From Psychrobacter sp. AH5 (GTDB lineage Bacteria > Pseudomonadota > Gammaproteobacteria > Pseudomonadales > Moraxellaceae), in the NCBI RefSeq assembly GCF_040371085.1, contig NZ_JAMBMT010000001.1:1674001-1738000 (forward strand): a DNA stretch of 64,000 nt. The letters run 5' to 3'. Below are positions 36,107 through 44,905 of this stretch, piece by piece. The position numbers were made by a program, and so were the translations under genes. Position 1 is the first letter of the stretch. The number at the start of each line of letters is the position of its first letter. The notes beneath the pieces are model-generated. The model had not been told where the DNA came from and did not search any database. It saw only the letters and a program-made list of their open reading frames with translations.

Positions 36107-36724
36107 ATGATTCCTAAAGTCTTATCAAGTATAGCCTTAGCTGCACTACTCGTGTTTTCTATGGGCCAAGCATCAGCCGTGCCACAAAGCGAGCTCATAT
36201 CGCTAAAGGGCAAAAATGGTCAAGACCTTCCTGAGGGCGATATGTTCATAATGTTTGCTTGGATGGAGGATGGCTGTATCGGAGACGGGCCAATTTATAG
36301 TTCTATCAATGAAAATCATAATAAATTCATTAGTAAAACTATGAAAATGAAGACACTTACAAAACCAAATAAAAATGATGAAATCTATGAGTTTTCTATA
36401 GCTCCGCGCTCTCAATGGGCCCCTGGTTATAGCCCACTAATGAAAGATGTGAGTATTCTTACCAATCTTGAATATACTGAATATCATATTAAATTTGCAA
36501 GTGGTGTCAAATACCGCGAACAGCCCATAGCAGAATATCACTATAAGTTTAGACCAGAATCTGAAGGTGGCGAATACGTTCTTAAGTTTGCTAAAAACGC
36601 AGATATGCAAAGTGTTTGGAAACATTTCAAAACACGTCAGACATCAGACTATATGGATGACGGTTTTTATGACTCAAAAGCTAGGTTTGATCGTAATAAT
36701 AATACGATAACTTGTGTTTACTAA
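36107..36724 (+). CDS. Putative exported protein inside the restriction-modification module
   Basis: A 205-residue protein with a clear signal peptide (MIPKVLSSIALAALLVFSMG, then QASA before the cut). The ORF opens at 35981, but that part overlaps the methyltransferase end, so the Met of the signal peptide is the likely start. The mature protein is beta-rich, with only two cysteines that could form one disulfide (WMEDGCIGDGP and the C-terminal TITCVY). No family recognised. It sits 70 bases after the methyltransferase stop and 83 before the helicase in the same direction. A periplasmic protein is out of place between cytoplasmic DNA enzymes, so it may be a passenger or a novel component. Confidence 0.6.
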   Translation: MIPKVLSSIALAALLVFSMGQASAVPQSELISLKGKNGQDLPEGDMFIMFAWMEDGCIGDGPIYSSINENHNKFISKTMKMKTLTKPNKNDEIYEFSIAPRSQWAPGYSPLMKDVSILTNLEYTEYHIKFASGVKYREQPIAEYHYKFRPESEGGEYVLKFAKNADMQSVWKHFKTRQTSDYMDDGFYDSKARFDRNNNTITCVY

Positions 36725-36807
36725 TTTCACACTATTGTTATGATAAATGAGCTGTATTTTTACTACGCTACAGATTTACGAGCATCTCTACTTATAATGA
36801 ATCTACT

Positions 36808-39009
36808 ATGACTGCAACTGTTAATATCCTAAATCAAACTTATGCCCGCACGGGTCAAAGCAAAACACATAATTCGATGGGCATGCGTGAAATGCAGGCA
36901 CGTGCATTCGAGAAGCGTCATAGCCAATACTTACTCATTAAGTCGCCGCCTGCCTCTGGTAAGTCACGCGCCATGATGTTCTTGGCGTTAGACAAGCTCA
37001 TCAACCAAGGTGTCAAAAAAGTCATCATTACCGTGCCAGAGATGAGTATTGGTAAATCCTTTAAATCAACAGCGCTAAGTGATTATGGTTTCTTTGCCGA
37101 TTGGGAAGTAGCAGATCGCTATAACTTATGCTTAAGTCTTGCTCAAAGTGATACTCGTAAGACTGCCATCTTCTCAGAATTTATCACTTCAGATGTCAAT
37201 GATAACTCTCTTCCCCAAGTATTAGTCTGCACGCATCATAGCTTCCGATATGGCTTTGACAAAGTGATTGAGGACGGCTGTAGCATAGCGTTATTTAACG
37301 ATGTACTTATCGGTATTGATGAATTCCATCACGTCTCAGCGGATGAATCTAACCGCTTGGGTGCCATACTCGATGGCATTATGACGCAGACTAGCGCGCA
37401 TATTGTGGCAATGACTGGCTCCTACTTCCGTGGCGACTCAATACCTATCTTGTCAGATAGCGATGAAGAAAAGTTTGATAAGGTGACTTATACCTATTAC
37501 GAACAGCTGAATGGTTATGAGCACCTAAAGTCATTAGGACTTGGCTATCACTTTTATAAAAAATCATTTTTTGATGCCTTAAATGAATGCTTGGATACCA
37601 GTAAAAAGACCATTATTCACATCCCTAACGTCAATAGCTTAACCGCTGAGACAGACAAGTATGAGACCGTTGGTCGTATCATAGATATTATAGGTGAAAG
37701 TGAATCTCGTGATGAGAATACTGGCGTTATCACCATACGATCACATGATGGCAGGCGCTTACTCCTCGCTGACTTAGTGACTGATGACGCCATACGGGTA
37801 AATACACAGGCTTACTTAGCGGATATTACTTCTCGTGATCAGATGGATATCATCGTAGCCCTTGGGATGGCAAAAGAGGGCTTTGACTGGGAGTATTGTG
37901 AGCATGTATTAACCATTGGCTATCGCGGTTCTCTAACCGAGGTGGTGCAGATTATTGGGCGCTCAACCCGTGATAGCGCGGGCAAACACCATGCACAGTT
38001 CACCAACCTAATCGCTGAGCCAGAAGCGGATAAGTCTGAGGTGACAAGCTCTGTCAATGACTTATTAAAAGCCATTACTTTATCACTACTAATGGAGCAG
38101 GTGCTCAAGCCTAACATCAGCTTTAAGCGTCGTAGTGAACTGGATATATTAGGCACGTTAGACTTGCCGGCAGGTACCGTTATCATTGATGACACCGTAA
38201 ACCCGCCCTCTGATCGAGTCATGAAGATACTTAACCAAGACCGTGACGAGATATTGGCACAGCTAGCCCAAAATACAGATAGCATTAAAAAGTATATCGC
38301 TGCCGAAACCAATAACGTCGAGACCGAATCGGTATCGGATAACGTTATCCCCAGTATTATTCGTAGTAAGTACCCAGCGCTGGAAGAAAATGAAGTACGG
38401 CAAGTACAAGAAGGCGTCATGCAGTATATGGCCATCAACCGCCAAGGCGGCGTTATTGACGGCAAAGACATTCCTGAAGATGCCATTATCGAAAATGAAC
38501 GCTGTTTCATTAAGCAAGGTCATGAATATATAGATATCACTACTTTAAATGCTGAACGAAAAAGTCAGCTCAATGAAAACGACATTATTAAAGAGCGCCA
38601 CCTACCATCTGACGCAAAAATATATAACCCTAAAACCAAATCAAGCAGCAGCAATGACTCAAATCCTAGCAACGGCTTTGTGAAGGTTGGCAGTAAGTTT
38701 GTCAATGTAAACAACCTTCCCATCGATCTTGTGAAATCGGTCAACCCATTTCATGATGCGTATGAAGTCCTTTCTAGGACAGTCGATAAAGAAGTACTAC
38801 AAACCATCAATGACGTCGTTCATGCCAGCCGTTCGACCGTAACTGAGGCAGAAGCGGTCCTAATGTGGCCAAAGATAGTGGCGTTTATAAAGAATAAAGG
38901 ACGTCAGCCAAATAGAAACTCAGAAGATGCTATCGAGCGTCGTATGACTGAAGTTATCTCCTATGTCAGAAACCAAAAAGCCAAGCGAGAAGCCAACAGT
39001 CATGATTAA
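36808..39009 (+). CDS. DEAD/DEAH-type superfamily 2 helicase of the restriction-like module
   Basis: A 733-residue SF2 helicase/translocase. Motif I is SPPASGKS at 46-53, motif II DEFHH at 171-175, motif III-like MTGSYFRGD, and motif VI QIIGRSTRD near 381-389. The C-terminal half is unlike common restriction subunits and ends with FIKNKGRQPNRNSEDAIERRM (693 on), a helicase-associated-type segment. The nuclease gene overlaps its last codons, so they are translationally coupled. With the methyltransferase and GIY-YIG nuclease it fits a restriction complex in which this protein translocates DNA (inference). Confidence 0.85.
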   Translation: MTATVNILNQTYARTGQSKTHNSMGMREMQARAFEKRHSQYLLIKSPPASGKSRAMMFLALDKLINQGVKKVIITVPEMSIGKSFKSTALSDYGFFADWEVADRYNLCLSLAQSDTRKTAIFSEFITSDVNDNSLPQVLVCTHHSFRYGFDKVIEDGCSIALFNDVLIGIDEFHHVSADESNRLGAILDGIMTQTSAHIVAMTGSYFRGDSIPILSDSDEEKFDKVTYTYYEQLNGYEHLKSLGLGYHFYKKSFFDALNECLDTSKKTIIHIPNVNSLTAETDKYETVGRIIDIIGESESRDENTGVITIRSHDGRRLLLADLVTDDAIRVNTQAYLADITSRDQMDIIVALGMAKEGFDWEYCEHVLTIGYRGSLTEVVQIIGRSTRDSAGKHHAQFTNLIAEPEADKSEVTSSVNDLLKAITLSLLMEQVLKPNISFKRRSELDILGTLDLPAGTVIIDDTVNPPSDRVMKILNQDRDEILAQLAQNTDSIKKYIAAETNNVETESVSDNVIPSIIRSKYPALEENEVRQVQEGVMQYMAINRQGGVIDGKDIPEDAIIENERCFIKQGHEYIDITTLNAERKSQLNENDIIKERHLPSDAKIYNPKTKSSSSNDSNPSNGFVKVGSKFVNVNNLPIDLVKSVNPFHDAYEVLSRTVDKEVLQTINDVVHASRSTVTEAEAVLMWPKIVAFIKNKGRQPNRNSEDAIERRMTEVISYVRNQKAKREANSHD

Positions 39010-40351
39010 ACTTGATGAGATCTATCAAAGTCGTGAGTACAAAACGCTAGAAGATATTTTTTCTAATGACAGTACCGGTCTATTAGACGACATAAAGCCC
39101 GTTACCAAAAGCTCAGCGAATAACAGCGTTTTAGCGCAGCAGTTTGACACTATCAACCTTTTTATCGATCAACAGGGGCGCGTGCCTAGTAGCAGTGCCA
39201 ATGATATTAATGAAAAGATAAATGCTCGCCTGTTAGCTACCATACAAACCAACCACGCAAACTCGCAAGAACTGCTAGCCTTAGATAAGCATGGTTTATT
39301 GGCTGCTCAAAGTACTGATTCTGCCCTACCTGACAAACCGACACTCTCAGACAAAGGCGTGAACAATAAGGATGATGGGTCTGAAAAGGCAGTCAGCGCT
39401 AGCACTAAAGAAGCTGAGCCGGTAACCGAGGCTGTTAGCGAGCCACCTGTTATTAATAGTCTAGATGATATCTTTAACAGCGATGACCTAGGAATTTTTG
39501 ACAACATCCATTCTGAAATCTTAGTCAGTGATAGTCAGAGCAATACACGTGCCAGCTACGATCAATACAATGACGAAGATATAGCCAGCCGGTTCGAATG
39601 TAAGGACTTTTATAAGTTTGAAGCAACCTTTGAGCGCATATCTAAAGCTATTCAAATGGGTGCTTTTGCTAAAACCAACTTTTCATCAGTGAAAGATATC
39701 AACATTGGCAGTGTATTCGTTCTAAACGGCATGCTTTGCTATGTGGCTAATATATATAAAGCAGAAGCTAGAAAAAATACTCGTAGTCAAGAAAGACTAC
39801 GCTTAATACTCTCTAATGGTACAGAGTCAAATATGCTCACCCATTCATTAGCTACCGCTCAATATAAATATGAAAACAGCTATCAGTTGTTAATTACTGA
39901 TCCTGACTGGATGGATGATGAATTGGCCAAAAACTTCGGAGATGATCGTCAGCTTACTGGTGTCATTTATGTCGCTAAGCTAACTGATACGCCAAGCAAT
40001 TTAGCACACTATAAGCACCTGCATAAAGTAGGTTTCTCTACCCTTACAGGAGAGGCTCGCACAAAGCACTCGATTAGAGATACTGCCTTCTTGCAACAAC
40101 CAGTAGATATCATTGCTGAGTGGCAGGTCTATGATGCCAATGCGCGTAGTGTAGAAGGTGTACTGCATGCTTTCTTCTATGATCAAAGGGTCAAGGTATC
40201 TTCAAAAGCAGCAAACGATAACCTCTACAAGGCTACAGAGTGGTTTAACGTTCCCCTTGATGAGATCGAAAAAGCCATTAATTTGGTTATCGCTGGTGAC
40301 ATTAAAAACTATCGAATGGATGGTGCGGCTGGCAAGGTGGTTTTGAAGTAA
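38963..40351 (+). CDS. GIY-YIG (T5orf172-like) nuclease domain protein
   Basis: A 462-residue protein whose C-terminal third carries a GIY-YIG core: GVIYVAKL at 333-340, HKVGFST at 354-360, conserved arginines near 366-372 and the metal Glu in SVEGVLH near 398. The N-terminal half is flexible and acidic with a duplicated motif (TLEDIFSNDSTGLLDDI at 28-44 and SLDDIFNSDDLGIFDNI at 166-182) and a GRVP segment (67-75) like the helicase tail. It overlaps the helicase gene by 47 bases; an internal ATG at 39002 that overlaps the helicase stop is the alternative start. It probably cuts DNA loaded by the helicase when the site is unmethylated (inference). Confidence 0.82.
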   Translation: MSETKKPSEKPTVMIKLDEIYQSREYKTLEDIFSNDSTGLLDDIKPVTKSSANNSVLAQQFDTINLFIDQQGRVPSSSANDINEKINARLLATIQTNHANSQELLALDKHGLLAAQSTDSALPDKPTLSDKGVNNKDDGSEKAVSASTKEAEPVTEAVSEPPVINSLDDIFNSDDLGIFDNIHSEILVSDSQSNTRASYDQYNDEDIASRFECKDFYKFEATFERISKAIQMGAFAKTNFSSVKDINIGSVFVLNGMLCYVANIYKAEARKNTRSQERLRLILSNGTESNMLTHSLATAQYKYENSYQLLITDPDWMDDELAKNFGDDRQLTGVIYVAKLTDTPSNLAHYKHLHKVGFSTLTGEARTKHSIRDTAFLQQPVDIIAEWQVYDANARSVEGVLHAFFYDQRVKVSSKAANDNLYKATEWFNVPLDEIEKAINLVIAGDIKNYRMDGAAGKVVLK

Positions 40352-40667
40352 TGAGCGTTTGCAGAATTAATCTGTATCCATAACTCAAAATTGTTAGATG
40401 TGATTTCCTATAACATTGCGGGTCTGCAAATCGCATTTATAGATGTACTGATTACTTACCAAAATGTGAAAATGCTATATCACTAGTTCATCTGAGCCTT
40501 TCCATACAAGGATTTCACTACAAATGGCTAATAATAAGATTTCTAAGGTGGCTTTGTTAAGCTCGGGGTATCTTATTATATTAGATGTATGCCCTTATTT
40601 TTTAGACATTAGAGACATCAAATAAAGGCTTCCAACACTACTATAGGTAGCGTTAGGAACTTTTATC

Positions 40668-40712
40668 TGATTTGGTATTTTACTTAGGTGAGTTTATTAA
40701 TATTGGGGTATC
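40668..40712 (+). repeat. Module-border repeat, copy B
   Basis: Reads TGATTTGGTATTTTACTTAG, then GTGAGTTTATTAATATTGGG. It is closest to copy A (31454), which starts with the same ATCTGATTT-GTATTTTACTT lead. Confidence 0.6.
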
Positions 40713-40715
40713 AAC

Positions 40716-40845
40716 ATCTGCATATGCCATGGAACAACCTTACTCTGATAAGTCAGAAAAGCTCTATATGCTATTATTTATATAGCATATAGGGCTGAGC
40801 TATGAAATTTACTTTTCTTAGGTGACGCTATTAATATCGGGGTTT
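40716..40845 (+). repeat. Module-border repeat, extended copy C
   Basis: About 130 bp matching 56037-56167 at roughly 70% by eye, including AAAAGCTCTAyAyGCTATTA, then ATTTACTTTT-TTAGGTGA and a GGGGT end. The core (40804-40843) is the third copy of the border motif. Confidence 0.6.
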
Positions 40846-40946
40846 GTCATTCAATTACTTAGCCCTAGCAACGATGATTCAAGGCTTAAATAAGCGTACC
40901 ATTTGCCTTATCAAGTTTATGCTAAGCACAGTAACTTTCATGTGTT

Positions 40947-42206
40947 CTAGCGAAAATCAAAGAACTCATAATGAATGTTTTTGGCGGGAATGCCATACTC
41001 TTTCATGAGTGACTGTACATTTTGTAGCAGTCCTTTGGGGCCGCAGAAGCTGATTTGAACCTCCTTTGGATTGACTTCACTGGTTGCTTTGCGAATTGCA
41101 TCAGCCATGGCATCGCTACCACTCGGATTGGCCACAAAATCGGCACCAGATTGATCTGTTACTTCTTTCATACGCTCAACACTAGGAAAAGCGCGTGAGG
41201 GACTGAAGCAATAAACCAAAGTAGCCTGTTCAAAATGACCGACCGTTTTATCCTCTAACCATGAAATAAAGGGTGAGATTCCTACTCCAGCCCCAATCCA
41301 GATTTCACGCTCTGCGTTCGGCTTGCGTTTGAAATGACCATAAGGGGCATAAATATCAGCCAACATACCCACTTTAGCTTGTTCACTAAGCTTTTTTGTG
41401 TAGTCGCCTAATGCTCGAATCACAAAATGAATGTGTCCAGTATCTGAGGGCGCACTGGCTATGGTAAAGGGATGCGGCTCACGCAAACCTGATTCTTTAA
41501 GAGAGATAAAAGCGAATTGACCGGCTTTAAAGGGGAATTTACTATCCACTGGCTCAAATTCCAAGTGTATAGCCGCTTTGCCATGAGACATAGACACGAG
41601 CTTATATTCGCCAACTTTGGCAACGAAAGGGTACAGTAGCATTTTGTACAGCGCGGCAATCACCCCTAAACCACAAATTAGCGCTAACCAAATGCCCGCT
41701 GGGCTAGTCAAGGTAATAGGTGACTTAAAGCTCAACCAATGCAGTATGACGATTAAAAAAAGTGGCCCTGAGAACTTATGTAACCAACGCCAGTTGCCAT
41801 AGGGAATTTTTCTGTTCAATGCCAACATCACAATTAGACCTAAGGCGACAATGCTGAGTTGTCGGATCAAACGCGTCCAATACTTGGACAATTCTAAAAT
41901 GGGCGCAAGATCCCAAGAGTCTAGTTTGGCTTTAAAAACGAAATGATAGACAGCAAAAACCAGTGCCCATATGGCAATCCATTTATGAGCTTCATACACT
42001 CTATCTAGACCACCAAATAATCTTTCAACAACATGCCAACGACTAGCAAGTATGCATGAGATTGCCATACATGCTAAAGCTGAAGCACCCAGTATTAGGC
42101 TGGCTGTTGCTGCTGTTGCCCATGTCTCAGAGGGGATTTGCATGAGTACAGTGACTGAAGTAATTGCTACGATGCCAACGATAGCTTGCCAGACCTTTAA
42201 GGCCAT
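40947..42206 (-). CDS. Ferric-reductase-like membrane protein fused to FAD/NAD(P) reductase
   Basis: A 419-residue inner-membrane protein. About six membrane helices in the first 210 residues carry His pairs (YEAHKWIAIWALVFAVYH and WRWLHKFSGPLFLIVILHWL) for two b-type hemes. A cytosolic FNR module follows, with FAD motif HPFTIASAPSD, NAD(P) motif GAGVGISPFISWLED and CGPKGL near the end. It carries electrons from NAD(P)H across the membrane. It is divergent from the cytochrome b/two-component operon; a candidate response-regulator box (42303-42319) with TATCAT 13 bases away on this strand suggests joint control. Confidence 0.88.
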   Translation of the reverse strand: MALKVWQAIVGIVAITSVTVLMQIPSETWATAATASLILGASALACMAISCILASRWHVVERLFGGLDRVYEAHKWIAIWALVFAVYHFVFKAKLDSWDLAPILELSKYWTRLIRQLSIVALGLIVMLALNRKIPYGNWRWLHKFSGPLFLIVILHWLSFKSPITLTSPAGIWLALICGLGVIAALYKMLLYPFVAKVGEYKLVSMSHGKAAIHLEFEPVDSKFPFKAGQFAFISLKESGLREPHPFTIASAPSDTGHIHFVIRALGDYTKKLSEQAKVGMLADIYAPYGHFKRKPNAEREIWIGAGVGISPFISWLEDKTVGHFEQATLVYCFSPSRAFPSVERMKEVTDQSGADFVANPSGSDAMADAIRKATSEVNPKEVQISFCGPKGLLQNVQSLMKEYGIPAKNIHYEFFDFR

Positions 42207-42302
42207 AATAGACTCCCTAAAATTATTTCATTAAAGTTAAGAAAGCTTGTTTTACCAAGTTTAGATTTTTTGAAAAAGCATGAATGATACTACTACTTAA
42301 TT

Positions 42303-42319
42303 CTTAACTGAGTCTTAAG
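42303..42319. promoter_or_regulatory. Candidate response-regulator box 1
   Basis: CTTAAC-TGAGT-CTTAAG, two hexamers with an 11-bp period, as for PmrA/QseB-type regulators. On the minus strand TATCAT (42284-42289) lies 13 bases away, pointing to the ferric-reductase gene. Confidence 0.5.
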
Positions 42320-42381
42320 GTAGCATATGACCTCAGATATGCCACTATATCCACTACCTAAGTTTTTACATTCTTTGATTT

Positions 42382-42398
42382 CCTAAGCTCGCCTTAAG
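42382..42398 (+). promoter_or_regulatory. Candidate response-regulator box 2
   Basis: CCTAAG-CTCGC-CTTAAG, 11-bp period. TAATAA (42411-42416) follows after 12 bases on the plus strand, so it would serve the cytochrome b/two-component operon. Confidence 0.5.
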
Positions 42399-42528
42399 CT
42401 TCATTTGTTGTAATAACTGTAAGACAGACACTGCGACATCTAGTCTGCTTACGATATCTCGCTTCGCTTTAGTTTCTTGCAGCCAAATATCGTTAATAAA
42501 CAAATGTATTCTTAAGGGAGTGACGATC

Positions 42529-43137
42529 ATGAGCCAAAATAACACCACCAATTTGATCCCTAATTCTGGCGTACCGTCATCCAGCATCCCCAAGATGAGA
42601 CAAGTACGAGTTTGGGATATTTTAGTTAGAATCACCCACTGGACAGTGGCAGCGGGTATTATTGCCAATCTACTCTTTACTGAAGACGGTAGCGATCTAC
42701 ACGCCTATGTAGGCTATACCGTGGTAGGATTAGTGGTGATACGCTTGCTTTGGGGTTTAATTGGCACTCGATATGCACGCTTTACTAATTTCTTTCCCAC
42801 ACCAACACGACTTAAGTATCATATATCAGACTTAAGTGTTCGCCGTGTTGATGAGCAGCATCTTGGGCATAATCCATTGGCAGCCCTTATGATACTATCG
42901 TTATGGGCAGTAATTATAGGATTAGGAATAACCGGTTATCTAATGGAATCAGAAATCATTGGTAATGAAGATTTTCTTGAAGATGTGCATGAGCTATTAG
43001 CAAACAGTTTATATCTACTCGTTCCTTTGCATATTATCGCTGCGATTGCCATGAGTTACTGGCAACGCCAAAACCTGATTAAATCGATGATAACCGGCAA
43101 TAAAATGGTGACAGATGAACCGTCAAATATGAAATAA
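42529..43137 (+). CDS. Cytochrome b561/b-type membrane protein
   Basis: A 202-residue protein with four membrane helices of the cytochrome b/b6 (hydrogenase-type b cytochrome) group. Heme-ligand histidines appear in RITHWTVAAG, DLHAYVGY, DVHELLAN and VPLHIIAAI. AAGGGAG 8 bases upstream sets the ATG at 42529; an in-frame GTG nine bases earlier is less likely. It is the first gene of a probable operon with the response regulator 36 bases downstream. Such proteins pass electrons between quinol and periplasmic partners. A genetic link to a two-component system suggests it is part of the sensed or controlled redox pathway. Confidence 0.85.
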   Translation: MSQNNTTNLIPNSGVPSSSIPKMRQVRVWDILVRITHWTVAAGIIANLLFTEDGSDLHAYVGYTVVGLVVIRLLWGLIGTRYARFTNFFPTPTRLKYHISDLSVRRVDEQHLGHNPLAALMILSLWAVIIGLGITGYLMESEIIGNEDFLEDVHELLANSLYLLVPLHIIAAIAMSYWQRQNLIKSMITGNKMVTDEPSNMK

Positions 43138-43173
43138 ACGAAGCGGCAGAATAAATAGAGCGATGGAAAACAC

Positions 43174-43851
43174 ATGTCACGTATATTATTAATAGAAGAC
43201 GATAGCAGCATTGCTGAAGGTATTATTCTCGGCTTAAAAAGCCATGGCATGATGGTCGATTGGTTCAGTGATGCTAAGCAAGGTGAAATGGCGCTGCAAG
43301 AGGATATGTTTGATGCGGTGCTGCTTGATTTAACCTTGCCAAAAGGGGACGGCATGACCGTGCTGCAAAATTGGCGCGCCAAACACATTGATACGCCGGT
43401 TTTAATTATCACTGCACGCGACGCGATTGCCAATCGGGTGGCAGGACTCAATGTGGGCGCTGACGATTATTTGGTTAAGCCGTTTGCATTAGATGAAGTT
43501 GTTGCTCGTCTGCAAGCTTTGATGCGACGCAGTCAGGGACGTAGCCAACCTGAAATCCGTTATGGCGAGGTTGCCTATCAGCCTCATAATCAGCAACTAA
43601 CGTATCAAGGTCAAGTGATTGAATTGACCATCAAAGAAGTGGCAATCTTGGAGCAAATGCTGACCCATCCCAAACAAATACATAGTAGAGCGAGCTTAGA
43701 AGATAAACTGTATGGATGGCAACAAGATATCGAAAGTAATGCCATTGAAGTGCACATTCATCACTTACGTAAAAAACTGGGCAATGACTTTATCTTGACC
43801 AAACGCGGTATCGGCTACTATCTCAATCCCGCTTATAACAGTCATGAATGA
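43174..43851 (+). CDS. OmpR-family response regulator
   Basis: A 225-residue regulator. The receiver domain has acidic residues EDD (about 7-9), phospho-acceptor Asp near 51 (AVLLDLTLPKGDG), and Lys in DDYLVKPF. The C-terminal winged helix contains EVHIHHLRKKLG and TKRGIGYYL. It belongs to the PmrA/QseB-like branch, whose DNA sites are paired TTAA-centred hexamers, and such sites occur upstream of this operon and three other units in the module. The cognate kinase gene is now separated from it by an IS982 copy. Confidence 0.93.
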   Translation: MSRILLIEDDSSIAEGIILGLKSHGMMVDWFSDAKQGEMALQEDMFDAVLLDLTLPKGDGMTVLQNWRAKHIDTPVLIITARDAIANRVAGLNVGADDYLVKPFALDEVVARLQALMRRSQGRSQPEIRYGEVAYQPHNQQLTYQGQVIELTIKEVAILEQMLTHPKQIHSRASLEDKLYGWQQDIESNAIEVHIHHLRKKLGNDFILTKRGIGYYLNPAYNSHE

Positions 43852-43900
43852 TATCCTTGATTACCTTTAGCTTATCTATCTTGTCTATTTTATTTAATAT

Positions 43901-44880
43901 ACCCCACTCTCAACTTCGAAAGTGATTGAAAAAAGAAGAGCACCTCACTAATCTATTGTTTTCGACCAAGAATACAATGGAGTTGTGAGATGTCCATAGA
44001 CGAATTTATCATCAATATCTATTTAATGGTAGAGCAATATTACAAAATAGTCGTCACCAAACCCTTGCGAAGTGCAGGTTACGCGCCAAAGCTAAGTGAT
44101 CCTGAGGTTATTTGCATGGAGATGGTCGGTGAATTTTTACACCTAGATCAAGACAAACAAATTTGGCAATACTTTACCCAGCATTGGCAAGACTGGTTTC
44201 CAGCCATCGGCTCATACCCTAACTTCGCAAAGCACTGCGCCAATCTGTGGCAAGTCAAACAGCAGATACAAGATAACGTCAGTCAAATTGAAGGCCGTGA
44301 CAACATTCATTTTATGGATGGCTTTCCGATACCCGTCTGTCATTATGGACGCGCTTATCGGCATAAGAATTATCAAGACTTAGCAGCTTTTAGCTACTGT
44401 GCCGCTAAGCAAGAGAGGTACTATGGCTTTGAAGGCCATTTGCTTGTTAACTTATCGGGCATGATTAAAGGCTTTACCTTTGCTCCTGCCAATGTTGATG
44501 AAAGAGCGGTTGCCCCAGAAATCACCACTCATATTCATGGGCTACTTGGCGCTGATAAAGGGTATATCAGCCCGAGTCTGACATCGTACTACGACGCTCA
44601 AGGAGTAGATTTACAAACGCCACTCAGAGCTAATATGAAAGAAGATAGACCCAAACCTGTGGTAAGGCGGCTAATGAAAGCCCGCCGTATCGTTGAAACA
44701 GTCATTGGTCAGTTATCAGAACGATTTAATATACAAAAGGTACGAGCAAGAGATTTATGGCATTTGTCTCATCGATTGATTCGTAAAATCCTGTCACACA
44801 ATCTGTGCTTTGTACTCAACAAAAAACTTGGTAATCCGCCTCTTCAGTTTGATTTGCTTATTTCAAGTTGAGAGTGGGGT
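43901..44880 (+). mobile_element. IS982-family insertion between regulator and kinase genes
   Basis: A 980-bp element with perfect 16-bp inverted ends (ACCCCACTCTCAACTT and complement) and a 7-bp target duplication. It is inserted 50 bases after the response-regulator stop and 26 before the kinase start, in an intergenic gap originally about 70 bp long. Confidence 0.95.
43990..44871 (+). CDS. IS982-family transposase
   Basis: A 293-residue DDE transposase, full length. Catalytic residues appear in NIHFMDGFPIPVCHYGRA (Asp), HGLLGADKGYIS (Asp) and RRIVETVIGQLSERF (Glu). It reads in the same direction as the two-component genes around it, so its promoter might drive the kinase. Confidence 0.95.
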   Translation: MSIDEFIINIYLMVEQYYKIVVTKPLRSAGYAPKLSDPEVICMEMVGEFLHLDQDKQIWQYFTQHWQDWFPAIGSYPNFAKHCANLWQVKQQIQDNVSQIEGRDNIHFMDGFPIPVCHYGRAYRHKNYQDLAAFSYCAAKQERYYGFEGHLLVNLSGMIKGFTFAPANVDERAVAPEITTHIHGLLGADKGYISPSLTSYYDAQGVDLQTPLRANMKEDRPKPVVRRLMKARRIVETVIGQLSERFNIQKVRARDLWHLSHRLIRKILSHNLCFVLNKKLGNPPLQFDLLISS

Positions 44881-44905
44881 TTAATATATAAGTACACGTG
44901 AGCCT

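Larger units (their letters stand above)
40352..40946. other. 595-bp gene-free stretch between the two island modules
   Basis: No gene is supported. It holds module-border repeat copies B (40668-40712) and C (40804-40843) and the sequence between them, which is also related to DNA ahead of copy D. It separates the GIY-YIG gene from the convergent ferric-reductase gene. Confidence 0.55.
42207..42528. other. 322-bp divergent control region
   Basis: No gene is supported between the divergent ferric-reductase and cytochrome b genes; a minus-strand ORF crossing it is a shadow. It holds two candidate response-regulator boxes and matching -10-like hexamers. Confidence 0.55.
43894..44887. repeat. 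7-bp target duplication of IS982
   Basis: TTAATAT immediately before (43894-43900) and after (44881-44887) the element; coordinates span both copies. Confidence 0.9.

Noticed and set aside
37920-38510. 196-residue minus-strand ORF inside the helicase gene
   Set aside because: It lies wholly opposite the helicase catalytic region and has no start signal or family features; it is a shadow frame.
42366-42668. Minus-strand ORF across the cytochrome b start
   Set aside because: It is opposite the cytochrome b coding region and its control region; no ribosome binding site and no domain.
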